Source of the DNA: Betaproteobacteria bacterium
GTDB lineage: Bacteria > Pseudomonadota > Gammaproteobacteria > Tethybacterales > Tethybacteraceae
DNA: 7,942 nt
Assembly: GCA_026710225.1 (NCBI GenBank)
Contig: JAPORI010000234.1
Span: forward strand, 1-7,942
Reading direction: 5' to 3'
This document shows, one piece after another, positions 1 through 6,033 of the stretch (positions are counted from its first letter, which is position 1; each line of letters opens with the position of its first letter). The notes below the pieces were generated by a model. It saw only the letters and a list, made by a program, of their open reading frames with translations, was not told where the DNA came from and made no database searches. The position numbers and the translations under genes were made by a program.

Positions 1-1000
1 CGACTGCAAAACCCTCCTTCAGCCGCAGGGCGTTGAACATGAACTCGAACGCCAACTGCGCACAATTGATGCGCTGGCTGCTGGCAACGAATTCACCGCT
101 CGGGGCGGCAGCCAGATAGCGACGCGGTGACTTGTGGCGCATGCTGCGCAACACTCCCCGCCCATCGGTGAGTTTGGAATGGGCGCCGGCACCGATGCCC
201 AGATAGTCGCCAAACAGCCAATAGTTGAGATTGTGCCGGCTGCGAGCGCTGCTGCCGGCGGCATAGGCGCTTACCTCATAGCGCTGGTAGCCGGCTGCTG
301 CGGCAGCGGCTGCCGCGCAATCGAGGATGTCGGCGGCGCTATCTTCGTCGGGCATCCCGGCCGGCGGGTTGCGGTAAAAGGGCGTGCCCGGCTCCAGAGT
401 AAGGCGATAGATCGACAGGTGTTCGCAGCCAAACTCGGCCAGTTCCGCCACCTGATCGGCGGCTGCAACCGGACTCTGGCCGGGCAAGGCAACCATCAAG
501 TCGCAATTTACCCGGGCTCCGGTTGCGCAGGCGGCGGTTACCGTCGTTGTCGCCGCCGCCGCGTCATGGATGCGCCCCAGCAGGCGCAGATGCTGATCGG
601 ACAGGCTCTGCACCCCGATCGAAAAGCGATTGACGCCGGCTTTTACATAGTCGTCCAGTCTGGCTCCGGATTCAGTGCCAGGATTGACCTCCATGGTTAT
701 TTCCGCATCCGGTTGCAGCGAGCATAGCATCCGGATATCCGAAAGCAGCCGCTCAACTGATTGGGGGGAAAACAGCGACGGCGTCCCGCCGCCCAGATAG
801 ACGCTGGCGACGCTGCGCTCCCAAACCCGGGCGGCGCTGGCTTCCAGATCGGCGCGCAGCGCCTGGGCATAATCAGCCTCCGGCAGTTGCCCGGTCAATT
901 GATGGGCATTGAAGTCGCAGTAGGGACAACGGCGCACGCACCAGGGAAAGTGCACATAAATGCCCAGCGGCGGCGGGCTCGGCCGCCCCGGCATGCTCAT
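1..1000 (-). CDS. hemW: HemW, radical-SAM haem chaperone (C-terminus cut by window edge)
   Basis: HemW belongs to the coproporphyrinogen III oxidase-like radical SAM family and is regarded as a haem-binding chaperone, not the HemN oxidase. The frame is open for 333 codons from ATG 1000 to the left edge. The radical SAM cluster motif CVRRCPYC is at residues 21-28 (Cys21, Cys25, Cys28), followed by DFNAH as in E. coli HemW. GGGTPS, the SAM-binding glycine motif, is at 70-75, then EVNPGT, RFSIGVQSL, YRLTLEPGTPFY and FEFMFNALRLKEGF. HemN's extra cysteine after the CxxxCxxC motif is absent, which favours HemW. About 45 residues are missing compared with the usual ~378. ATG 1000 was chosen because it puts the cluster at the usual distance from the N-terminus. 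GTG 1015 (GTGA overlap with rdgB's stop) and ATG 994 are alternatives. It is last in the visible nadB-rdgB run, and coupling to rdgB is likely. Confidence 0.95.
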   Translation of the reverse strand, partial: MSMPGRPSPPPLGIYVHFPWCVRRCPYCDFNAHQLTGQLPEADYAQALRADLEASAARVWERSVASVYLGGGTPSLFSPQSVERLLSDIRMLCSLQPDAEITMEVNPGTESGARLDDYVKAGVNRFSIGVQSLSDQHLRLLGRIHDAAAATTTVTAACATGARVNCDLMVALPGQSPVAAADQVAELAEFGCEHLSIYRLTLEPGTPFYRNPPAGMPDEDSAADILDCAAAAAAAAGYQRYEVSAYAAGSSARSRHNLNYWLFGDYLGIGAGAHSKLTDGRGVLRSMRHKSPRRYLAAAPSGEFVASSQRINCAQLAFEFMFNALRLKEGFAV

Positions 1001-1011
1001 CGGCACTGCGC

Positions 1012-1614
1012 TCACTGCAATTGCGCGAGTTGGTCAGCCAGGGCGCGCAAGGCGCTGCCGCGGTGACTGATATCGTCCTTTTCAGCCGGCGCCAGTTCGG
1101 CGGCGGTGCGCCCGTCGGCAAGTTCGAACAGCGGGTCGTAGCCGAAGCCGCCATCGCCGCGGGGATGCTCGGCAATCCGGCCCTGCCAGCGGCCCTGGGC
1201 GATGATCGGGCTGGGGTCATCGGCAGCCGTGCACAGCACCAGCGCACAGTAGTAGTGGGCGCGTCGATCATTGTTGCCGGAAAGCATTTCTAGCAACAGC
1301 CGGTTGTTGTCGGAATCGGCGGCCGACTCGCCGGCAAAGCGGGCTGATCGCACCCCGGGTGCACCGGCCAGCGCTTCCACGCACAAGCCCGAATCATCGG
1401 CCAGCGCCGGTCGGCCGGCGCTGGCGCTGGCGTGCCGGGCCTTGGCCAGGGCATTTTCAACAAAACTTGCATGCGGCTCCGGCGGTGACTTGATGCCCAG
1501 TTCATTCTGGCCAACCAGCGCACCGAGCGCGCTGCCGACGATCCGCCTTATTTCCCCGATCTTGGCCTGATTGGAAGAGGCGACCACCACTCCATCGGCG
1601 AGCAACTCAGCCAT
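1012..1614 (-). CDS. rdgB: RdgB/HAM1-family dITP/XTP pyrophosphatase
   Basis: This enzyme hydrolyses non-canonical purine triphosphates (dITP, ITP, XTP) to the monophosphate and pyrophosphate in the cytoplasm, keeping deaminated purines out of DNA and RNA. From ATG 1614 it is 200 aa, close to the E. coli length of 197. Family motifs are in order: the nucleotide-binding start SSNQAK (13-18), SFVENALAKARHA (50-62), LADDSGLCVEALAGAPGVRSAR (71-92) with the metal/catalytic acidic pair, GGFGYDPLF (155-163) and SHRGSALRAL (183-192). The frame is open 14 codons further upstream to ATG 1656, but that part lies inside the lipoprotein gene and has no family similarity, so ATG 1614 is preferred. It overlaps the upstream stop by 8 nt (ATGGCTGA), which suggests translational coupling; no good ribosome binding site is visible. 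hemW follows directly, an order also known from E. coli. Confidence 0.96.
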   Translation of the reverse strand: MAELLADGVVVASSNQAKIGEIRRIVGSALGALVGQNELGIKSPPEPHASFVENALAKARHASASAGRPALADDSGLCVEALAGAPGVRSARFAGESAADSDNNRLLLEMLSGNNDRRAHYYCALVLCTAADDPSPIIAQGRWQGRIAEHPRGDGGFGYDPLFELADGRTAAELAPAEKDDISHRGSALRALADQLAQLQ

Positions 1615-2212
1615 CGTTCGAATTGTCCGGAGCCGAATCGACATAGTTCTTGCCAATCGCCCGCATCGGCAGTTCCAAACCCAGTTCCGGCACCTGTCTG
1701 GCTATCCAGGCAGTGAAGGTGTTGGAATTGGGGCCGGGAAAGATGTGATACTGATCGGACCAAGGATAGCTTTCAACCGCCGCCTCAACCTTGTCGATCA
1801 GCGCAGCTGCCCGCTCGCCGCGCACTTGGGCAAGCTCGCGCGGTTCGGCGCCGTACCAGTAGCGATCCGGTGCGCCATGACTTACCGCAACCACCGGCAG
1901 TCGCTGATAGACGCGCCAGCCGAGCACCTCGTATATGACATAGTCGCTGTCGCCACTGCGCTTGGTCGCAACCCAGGTGTGATCGGCAAAATATCCTCGC
2001 CAGCCGTAGGCTGCGGCTGCATAGACCAGCACCGCCGCCTCGTCAAGCGCAACCTCCGGCGCCACACCGGCCGAACCTCGCTCGGCGGTGCTCCAGTGGC
2101 CGCGCCGGCTGCAGGCAGCCAGACTCATGCACACGGCCAGCAGCGCCAAGGTAAGCGTCCGCAACCGCAGTTGCGATGAGCGCCCTGCCGAGCCAGTTTT
2201 CGTTTTGTCCAT
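1607..2212 (-). CDS. DUF3750-type lipoprotein of unknown function
   Basis: The 201-aa product starts with basic residues, then a hydrophobic stretch (about 19-33) ending in a lipobox, LAAC, with Cys34 as the expected lipidated residue. It is therefore probably exported and anchored as a lipoprotein. The mature part carries sequence I recognise as the DUF3750 family: VYAAAAYGWRGYFADHTWV, a YEVLGW stretch, RGERAAALIDKVEAAVESYP, and the strongest block FPGPNSNTFTAWIARQVPEL followed by GLELPMRAIGKNYV. No enzymatic function is established for this family to my knowledge. The protein ends about ten residues after that block; the homologues I recall continue further, so this may be a short version. 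TTG at codon 17 would give a more usual signal-peptide length but ATG 2212 is kept. It starts 24 nt after nadB and overlaps rdgB by 8 nt, so it sits inside that operon, without an evident functional link. Confidence 0.85.
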   Translation of the reverse strand: MDKTKTGSAGRSSQLRLRTLTLALLAVCMSLAACSRRGHWSTAERGSAGVAPEVALDEAAVLVYAAAAYGWRGYFADHTWVATKRSGDSDYVIYEVLGWRVYQRLPVVAVSHGAPDRYWYGAEPRELAQVRGERAAALIDKVEAAVESYPWSDQYHIFPGPNSNTFTAWIARQVPELGLELPMRAIGKNYVDSAPDNSNDG

Positions 2213-2236
2213 AAGGGCACCGATTCTATGTGCCGA

Positions 2237-3844
2237 TCAGTTGGCCGCCAAGGCGGTTTCCGATACCCTGCTATCGGCGCGGCTGCGCTGCAGCACCGTG
2301 CTGGCGGCGACCGGCAACTGCAACTGGCAGTCAACATTGAAGTGCAGTCCGCGGCTCTCGCGGCGCTGCGCGGCTGCATCGACGATGAGCTTTGCCGCCA
2401 GCAGCAGGTTGCGCAACTCGGCGAAATCGGAACTGATCACGAAGCGCCGGTAGTGTTCATCAACCTCCTCGGCAATTACCGCCAGCCGCCTCTGGGCCCG
2501 CTCGAGCCGCTCGTCGCTGCGCACTATCCCGACATAGTTCCACATCATCCGCCGGATCTCGTCCCAGTTGTGAGCAACCATCACCTCCTCATGTGCCGGC
2601 CCCACCCGGCTGGCGTCCCAGCGCTCCGGCACCTGAGACTGGCTGGTCAAATCGGCAATCTGGGCTGCCGCGTTGCGGGCAACCACCACGCATTCGAGCA
2701 GCGAATTGCTGGCCAGCCGATTGGCACCGTGCAACCCGGTATGACCAACCTCGCCGGCAACATACAGACGAGGCAAATCGGTGGCGCCGGCAATGTCGCT
2801 GCCGACCCCGCCACACAAGTAATGAGCCGAAGGCACCACCGGCACCGGCGCGGCCGCGATGTCGATGCCCAGCCGGGCACAGCGCTCGGCTATGGTCGGG
2901 AATCTGGTCAGGGCATTTTCTTTTCCCATCGGCCGGAAATCGAGAAACACGCAGTCTTCGCCGCTGCGCTTCATTTCGGTGTCGATCGAGCGCGCCACGA
3001 CATCACGCGGAGCAAGATCACCATCCGGATGGGTGGCGGCGACAAAGCGCTCGCCGGCGCGATTGACCAGCACCGCCCCTTCGCCGCGCGCCGCTTCGCT
3101 AATCAGCACCGCCTTGGCGGCCGGATGAAACAGCGCGGTCGGATGAAACTGCACCAACTCCATGTTCACCGCCCGGCAACCGGCCCGCCAGGCCATGGCG
3201 ATGCCGTCGCCGGTGCTGTCGTCCGGATTTGTTGTGTAGCGGTACACCTTGCCCGCTCCGCCGGTCGCCAGCACCACCGCCCGGGCTGCGGCAACCGTGC
3301 GCACCCGGCCGCTGCCGCGCTCGAGAACATACAGGCCGCAGGCACCCTGGCTGCCCGGCACCAGATCGATTGCAACCGAGCCGGTATACATGGTCAGATT
3401 GGCGCGCTCGTGCAGACGGCCGGCCAGCGCCCCGACAATCGCTGCGCCGGTTGCATCGGAAGCGTGCACTATCCGGCGGCGGCCGTGACCGCCTTCCTGA
3501 TGCAAATCGAGATGATCACCGCGCCGGTCAAAGCGCACCCCGCACTCGGCCAGCCAGCGCACCGCTGCCGCCCCCTGTTCGACAATGCCGCGCACCGCCT
3601 GCTCTTCACACAGCCCGCCGCCGGCAGCCAGAGTATCGGCAACATGCTCCTCAATGCTGTCTTCGGCAGCCACCACCGCCGCCAGGCCCCCCTGCGCCCA
3701 GCCGGACGCGCCACCGATGCCATCCCCCTTGCAGAACATCGCCACCGACAACTTCGGATCCAGCGACAGCGCCAGAGCGGTGCCGGCCAGGCCGGCGCCA
3801 ACAACCGCCACATCGCAATAAATTATGTCATCGCTAAAAGTCAC
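2237..3844 (-). CDS. nadB: L-aspartate oxidase (quinolinate synthase subunit B)
   Basis: NadB is the FAD enzyme that oxidises L-aspartate to iminoaspartate, which NadA condenses to quinolinate in de novo NAD synthesis. From GTG 3844 the product is 535 aa (E. coli 540). The Rossmann FAD motif GAGLAG is at 16-21. GGASGWAQGGLAAV (44-57), EGGHGRRRIVHASDATG (117-133), QFHPTALFHP (232-241), LAPRD (277-281), SAHYLCGG (339-346) and LHGANRLASNSLLE (371-384) follow. E117, H234, R280 and H341 correspond to the known E. coli active-site residues E121, H244, R290 and H351. The C-terminal helical domain with YVGIVRSDERLERA (437-450) is complete; after SRGLHFNVD the usual tyrosine-proline is replaced by CQL. 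The frame is open 57 codons further upstream, but that part overlaps recA's leader and has no similarity. The GTG lacks a well-spaced ribosome site (see findings). It is first in the minus-strand operon and divergent from recA. Confidence 0.97.
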   Translation of the reverse strand: MTFSDDIIYCDVAVVGAGLAGTALALSLDPKLSVAMFCKGDGIGGASGWAQGGLAAVVAAEDSIEEHVADTLAAGGGLCEEQAVRGIVEQGAAAVRWLAECGVRFDRRGDHLDLHQEGGHGRRRIVHASDATGAAIVGALAGRLHERANLTMYTGSVAIDLVPGSQGACGLYVLERGSGRVRTVAAARAVVLATGGAGKVYRYTTNPDDSTGDGIAMAWRAGCRAVNMELVQFHPTALFHPAAKAVLISEAARGEGAVLVNRAGERFVAATHPDGDLAPRDVVARSIDTEMKRSGEDCVFLDFRPMGKENALTRFPTIAERCARLGIDIAAAPVPVVPSAHYLCGGVGSDIAGATDLPRLYVAGEVGHTGLHGANRLASNSLLECVVVARNAAAQIADLTSQSQVPERWDASRVGPAHEEVMVAHNWDEIRRMMWNYVGIVRSDERLERAQRRLAVIAEEVDEHYRRFVISSDFAELRNLLLAAKLIVDAAAQRRESRGLHFNVDCQLQLPVAASTVLQRSRADSRVSETALAAN

Positions 3845-3858
3845 GGTCCATATGCTAT

Positions 3859-3866
3859 CCGCCCTC
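3859..3866 (-). promoter_or_regulatory. Ribosome binding site-like GAGGGCGG before nadB
   Basis: On the minus strand GAGGGCGG is the only Shine-Dalgarno-like sequence before nadB. It is 7 nt from an out-of-frame ATG (3851) and 14 nt from the in-frame GTG (3844). The spacing suits the ATG better, which makes the nadB start odd. Confidence 0.4.
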
Positions 3867-3868
3867 AA

Positions 3869-3891
3869 GGTCCGGCTGAAAAAAGCCGACC
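3869..3891 (-). promoter_or_regulatory. Hairpin in the probable nadB 5' leader
   Basis: Arms GGTC-C-GGCT (3869-3877) and AGCCGACC (3884-3891) pair over eight bases with one bulge and a six-base loop. It lies 25 nt upstream of the nadB GTG. In the nadB sense the loop is U-rich, but no U-run follows the stem, so it is not a standard intrinsic terminator. A regulatory role is only a suggestion. Confidence 0.3.
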
Positions 3892-3928
3892 AGTTGCCAG
3901 CGCCTGTTTTTGTCCCGCACTGCCGGTT

Positions 3929-3955
3929 GTGGCAATTAGAATGCAGCATTGCCAC
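3929..3955. promoter_or_regulatory. 8-bp inverted repeat framing the recA -10 candidate (possible operator)
   Basis: GTGGCAAT (3929-3936) and ATTGCCAC (3948-3955) are perfect inverted repeats separated by 11 nt, with half-site centres 19 bp apart, close to two helical turns. The spacer begins with the -10 candidate TAGAAT, so a protein bound here would block the promoter. It does not match the E. coli LexA box. A looser CTG-N10-CAA (3920-3935) overlaps its left arm. Which regulator binds, if any, cannot be told from the sequence. Confidence 0.45.
3937..3942 (+). promoter_or_regulatory. Candidate -10 element of recA
   Basis: TAGAAT matches the sigma-70 -10 consensus at five of six positions and lies 52 nt before the recA TTG, giving a leader of about 45 nt. 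No convincing -35 is at 16-18 nt; the nearest TTGTCC (3910-3915) is 21 nt away, so the promoter may need an activator or be misplaced. On the other strand the same bases give TCTAAT (3940-3935), a possible nadB -10. Confidence 0.4.
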
Positions 3956-3969
3956 CGGCCGCCGGCCGG
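3955..3969 (+). promoter_or_regulatory. GC-only hairpin in the probable recA leader
   Basis: CCGGCC-GCC-GGCCGG is a perfect six-pair GC stem with a three-base loop, ending 25 nt before the recA TTG. It could affect leader stability or ribosome access, but such sequence also arises by chance in GC-rich DNA. Confidence 0.3.
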
Positions 3970-3994
3970 CCGCCAAGACAAAAACGGAAAAGAA

Positions 3995-5083
3995 TTGAGC
4001 AAGCAGACACAACAAAAGGAAAGGGAAACGGCTCTAAAGCGCGCTCTGGAAGCGCTGGAGAAAAAACATGGCAAGGGAGCGATCATGCGCATGGGCGATC
4101 AGATCGAGCCGGAGCCGGGAGTTGACACGGCCAACTCAATCTCAACCGGATCAGTTGGCCTGGATCTGGCTCTGGGCATCGGCGGCTTGCCGCGCGGACG
4201 GGTGGTCGAGATTTACGGCCCGGAATCCTCCGGCAAGACCACCATCGCCCTGCAGGTGGTAGCCGAGGCACAAAAAGCCGGCGGTGAGGGAGCGTTCATT
4301 GATGCCGAACACGCCCTGGACCCTTCCTATGCGGCCAAGTTGGGCGTAGACGTACCCAAGTTGCTGCTTTCCCAGCCGGACTCCGGCGAGCAGGCTCTGG
4401 AGATAGTCGATGCATTGGTACGCTCGCGCGGCGTTGACATAATCGTCGTCGACTCAGTCGCCGCCCTGACCCCGAAGGCTGAAATCGACGGAGAAATGGG
4501 TTCCTCGCATGTGGGGCTGCACGCCCGGCTGATGTCCCAGGCGCTGCGCAAGCTTACCGGCACCATCAAGACTTCCAACACCATGGTGATCTTCATCAAC
4601 CAGATCCGCATGAAGATCGGGGTGATGTACGGCAACCCGGAAACCACTACCGGTGGCAATGCCTTGAAGTTCTACGCAAGCGTACGCCTGGACATTCGCC
4701 GGATAGGGGCGGTGAAGCAAGGCGACGAGATAATCGGCAACGAGACCCGGGTAAAAGTGGTCAAGAACAAGTTGGCGCCACCGTTTCGCAACACCGTGTT
4801 CGATATCATCTACGGAGAGGGAGTATCCCGTGAATCAGAGTTGATCGAACTGGGGCTGCAACACAAGTTGGTGCAGCGCTCCGGCGCTTGGTACAGTTAT
4901 GACGGCGAGCGCATCGGCCAGGGCCGCGACAACGCCCGCCGCCATCTGGTCGAACACCCGGCGGTAGCCGAAAAACTGGCCGGCCAAATAATGAAGCAGC
5001 AACAGGAAGAAAGCGGCAGCGCTGATGCCAACCCGGCATCCGGCAAGGCTGCACCTAAAGAAACTGCCCGCAAAACCGGCTAG
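3995..5083 (+). CDS. recA: RecA recombinase (TTG start)
   Basis: RecA forms ATP-dependent filaments on single-stranded DNA, performs strand exchange and stimulates LexA self-cleavage in the SOS response. From TTG 3995 it is 362 aa (E. coli 353). KKHGKGAIMRMG (23-34) opens the core. Walker A GPESSGKT is at 75-82, Walker B DIIVVDSVAAL at 148-158, loop L1 around EMGSSHVGLHARLMSQ (167-182), then INQIRMKIGVMYGNPETTTGG (201-221) with loop L2, and GAWYSYDGERIGQG (297-310). No in-frame ATG or GTG lies between TTG 3995 and the conserved IMRMG block. The upstream in-frame ATG 3941 overlaps the -10 candidate and lacks a ribosome site, whereas GGAAAAG precedes the TTG. The open frame continues far upstream only because it runs antisense to nadB. 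The C-terminal tail is unusual: it ends in KAAPKETARKTG, net basic, where E. coli has an acidic tail. recX overlaps its end. Confidence 0.97.
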   Translation: MSKQTQQKERETALKRALEALEKKHGKGAIMRMGDQIEPEPGVDTANSISTGSVGLDLALGIGGLPRGRVVEIYGPESSGKTTIALQVVAEAQKAGGEGAFIDAEHALDPSYAAKLGVDVPKLLLSQPDSGEQALEIVDALVRSRGVDIIVVDSVAALTPKAEIDGEMGSSHVGLHARLMSQALRKLTGTIKTSNTMVIFINQIRMKIGVMYGNPETTTGGNALKFYASVRLDIRRIGAVKQGDEIIGNETRVKVVKNKLAPPFRNTVFDIIYGEGVSRESELIELGLQHKLVQRSGAWYSYDGERIGQGRDNARRHLVEHPAVAEKLAGQIMKQQQEESGSADANPASGKAAPKETARKTG

Positions 5084-5546
5084 AACACCGCTCCAGCGCG
5101 CCATTGCGCTGCTGGCCAGGCGCGAGCACAGCGCTGCCGAACTGACTGCCAAACTGACCGGCAGCGATCTTACCCAGCAGCAGGCAGCCCAAGTCGTTGC
5201 CCAACTTGCGGCAGATGGTCTGCAGTCCGACCTGCGCTTTGCCGAAAGCTTTACCCGCTCCCGGGCCGAAAAGTGGGGCCGGCCGCGCATCCTGCACGAA
5301 CTTGCCAGAAAAGGAATAGATCAGGAAACCGCAGCCAAGGGAGTGGATGTGGTTCTTGGCTGCACCGATCAATCCGACGAATGCTCGCGTGCTCTGGAAG
5401 TCTTGCGCAAGCGCTTTGCCAGCGCAGCCGACGATCCGCGCCAGCGCCAGCAGCAGTGGCGGTTTCTGCAGGCCCGCGGCTTTGCTGCCGACATAACGGC
5501 AAAGGCTTTGCGCTCCTTTGCTGAACAAGAAGAAAGCCATTCCTGA
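5025..5546 (+). CDS. recX: RecX, regulatory protein of RecA
   Basis: RecX binds RecA filaments and modulates, usually inhibits, their extension and activities. The 173-aa product shows the family's helical-repeat pattern: AIALLARREHSAAELTAKL (about 26-44), the central block DLRFAESFTRSRAEKWGRPR (69-88) followed by ILHELARKGI, and a third repeat ending RGFAADITAKALRSF (151-165). These match RecX of proteobacteria in order and length (usually about 150-165 aa, plus a basic N-terminal extension of about 20 residues here). ATG 5025 is the only ATG, GTG or TTG in frame before the conserved part, so recX must overlap recA by 59 nt. No well-placed ribosome site is seen, so translation is probably coupled to recA. 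The overlap also means the last 19 recA codons and the first recX codons share bases. Confidence 0.93.
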   Translation: MPTRHPARLHLKKLPAKPARTPLQRAIALLARREHSAAELTAKLTGSDLTQQQAAQVVAQLAADGLQSDLRFAESFTRSRAEKWGRPRILHELARKGIDQETAAKGVDVVLGCTDQSDECSRALEVLRKRFASAADDPRQRQQQWRFLQARGFAADITAKALRSFAEQEESHS

Positions 5547-5787
5547 ATGTTCGGTCAACAACTTGGCAATCGCAGTTGCAGGTCAAAGTCCTTACCAAAA
5601 GAACCTGCACACTCAGGCATGTACATAGATAATAGTCTTGCAATCAAAATACAAAAATCATTGCCATGCACAATTTGCTTGGCAACTAGCAGGGATTAGC
5701 GCTTTATCAAATTGCCATCGTCGATGGCAAACCATTGCAAGCCGCAAGCCATACGGCAAATGCACAAAAACATGTACTGCTTTTTTA
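5547..5787. other. recX-tRNA intergenic region with clustered TTGCCA motifs
   Basis: This 241-nt stretch is clearly AT-richer than its surroundings and has no credible open frame. It contains TGGCAA or TTGCCA at 5564, 5661, 5680, 5712 and 5725. A stem GCAGGT/ACCTGC (5578-5583 with 5603-5608, 19-nt loop) lies shortly after recX, without a T-run. No strong intrinsic terminator for recX is evident. A T6 run on the plus strand (5781-5786) has no convincing stem before it. Confidence 0.5.
5712..5730. repeat. Perfect 19-base dyad (hairpin or operator)
   Basis: TTGCCATCGTCGATGGCAA has nine-base arms around a single central base; as RNA it would form an eight-pair stem with loop GTC. On the minus strand it lies about 60 nt past the tRNA-Pro 3' end and is followed by TTTGAT, a very short U-run, so it could be a weak terminator for the tRNA transcript. 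It could equally be a protein-binding dyad. Confidence 0.5.
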
Positions 5788-5864
5788 TGGTCGGGGTAGC
5801 GAGATTTGAACTCACGACCTCCTGCTCCCGAAGCAGGCGCGCTACCAGACTGCGCCATACCCCG
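5788..5864 (-). tRNA. tRNA-Pro (anticodon CGG), CCA encoded
   Basis: The minus strand folds into a complete 77-nt cloverleaf. The acceptor stem is CGGGGTA (5864-5858) paired with TACCCCG (5798-5792), then discriminator A and encoded CCA (5790-5788). The D stem is GCGC/GCGC. The anticodon arm CCTGC-TTCGGGA-GCAGG has anticodon CGG at 5830-5828. The variable loop is AGGTC and the T arm GTGAG-TTCAAAT-CTCGC. The C1-G72 pair and A73 are typical of bacterial tRNA-Pro. It decodes CCG. It is a single gene here, opposite to recX and the cysteine desulfurases. Confidence 0.98.
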
Positions 5865-5920
5865 CAACAGTCATTTGGCACTCATATTCAAGCACCTTTT
5901 CGGACAATCCTTGGCCAGTT

Positions 5921-5926
5921 ATTCTA
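5921..5926 (-). promoter_or_regulatory. Candidate -10 element for tRNA-Pro
   Basis: TAGAAT on the minus strand lies 56 nt before the mature tRNA 5' end. TTGGAT lies 19 nt further upstream, a longer spacer than ideal. A weaker alternative closer to the gene is TATGAG (5886-5881) with TTGTCC (5907-5902), 15 nt apart. The 163-nt stretch 5865-6027 contains nothing else I can support. Confidence 0.3.
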
Positions 5927-6033
5927 CAACTCATCGCTCAAATGCATCCAATTCCGCCCGGCGCATGAAAAACTGTGCTCCCGAAAAACAGCCCTACTTG
6001 CCGCTATTCCCGATTAGAATCTTACTCGTGGAC

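Noticed and set aside
134..727. 197-aa plus-strand frame opposite hemW
   Set aside because: It is antisense to conserved HemW motifs and looks like compositionally biased shadow translation.
1571..2179. 202-aa plus-strand frame opposite the lipoprotein gene
   Set aside because: No recognisable motif; the opposite strand encodes a signal peptide, a lipobox and the conserved DUF3750 block.
3920..3935. CTG-N10-CAA as an E. coli-type LexA box
   Set aside because: It has only the outer triplets, the right one imperfect, and the interior lacks the AT alternation of known sites. The longer 3929-3955 repeat is a better candidate.
2228..3994. 589 codons of open plus-strand frame continuous with recA
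   Set aside because: It runs antisense through all of nadB and has no RecA-like or other recognisable sequence; GC-rich coding DNA leaves such shadow frames open. A giant RecA fusion is not supported.
5578..5608. Stem-loop after recX as an intrinsic terminator
   Set aside because: Only six pairs with a 19-nt loop and no T-run follows, so it does not meet the usual pattern.
5806..6027. N-terminal extension of the cysteine desulfurase frame
   Set aside because: It covers the tRNA-Pro gene and the tRNA promoter region, while family homology starts only after 6034.
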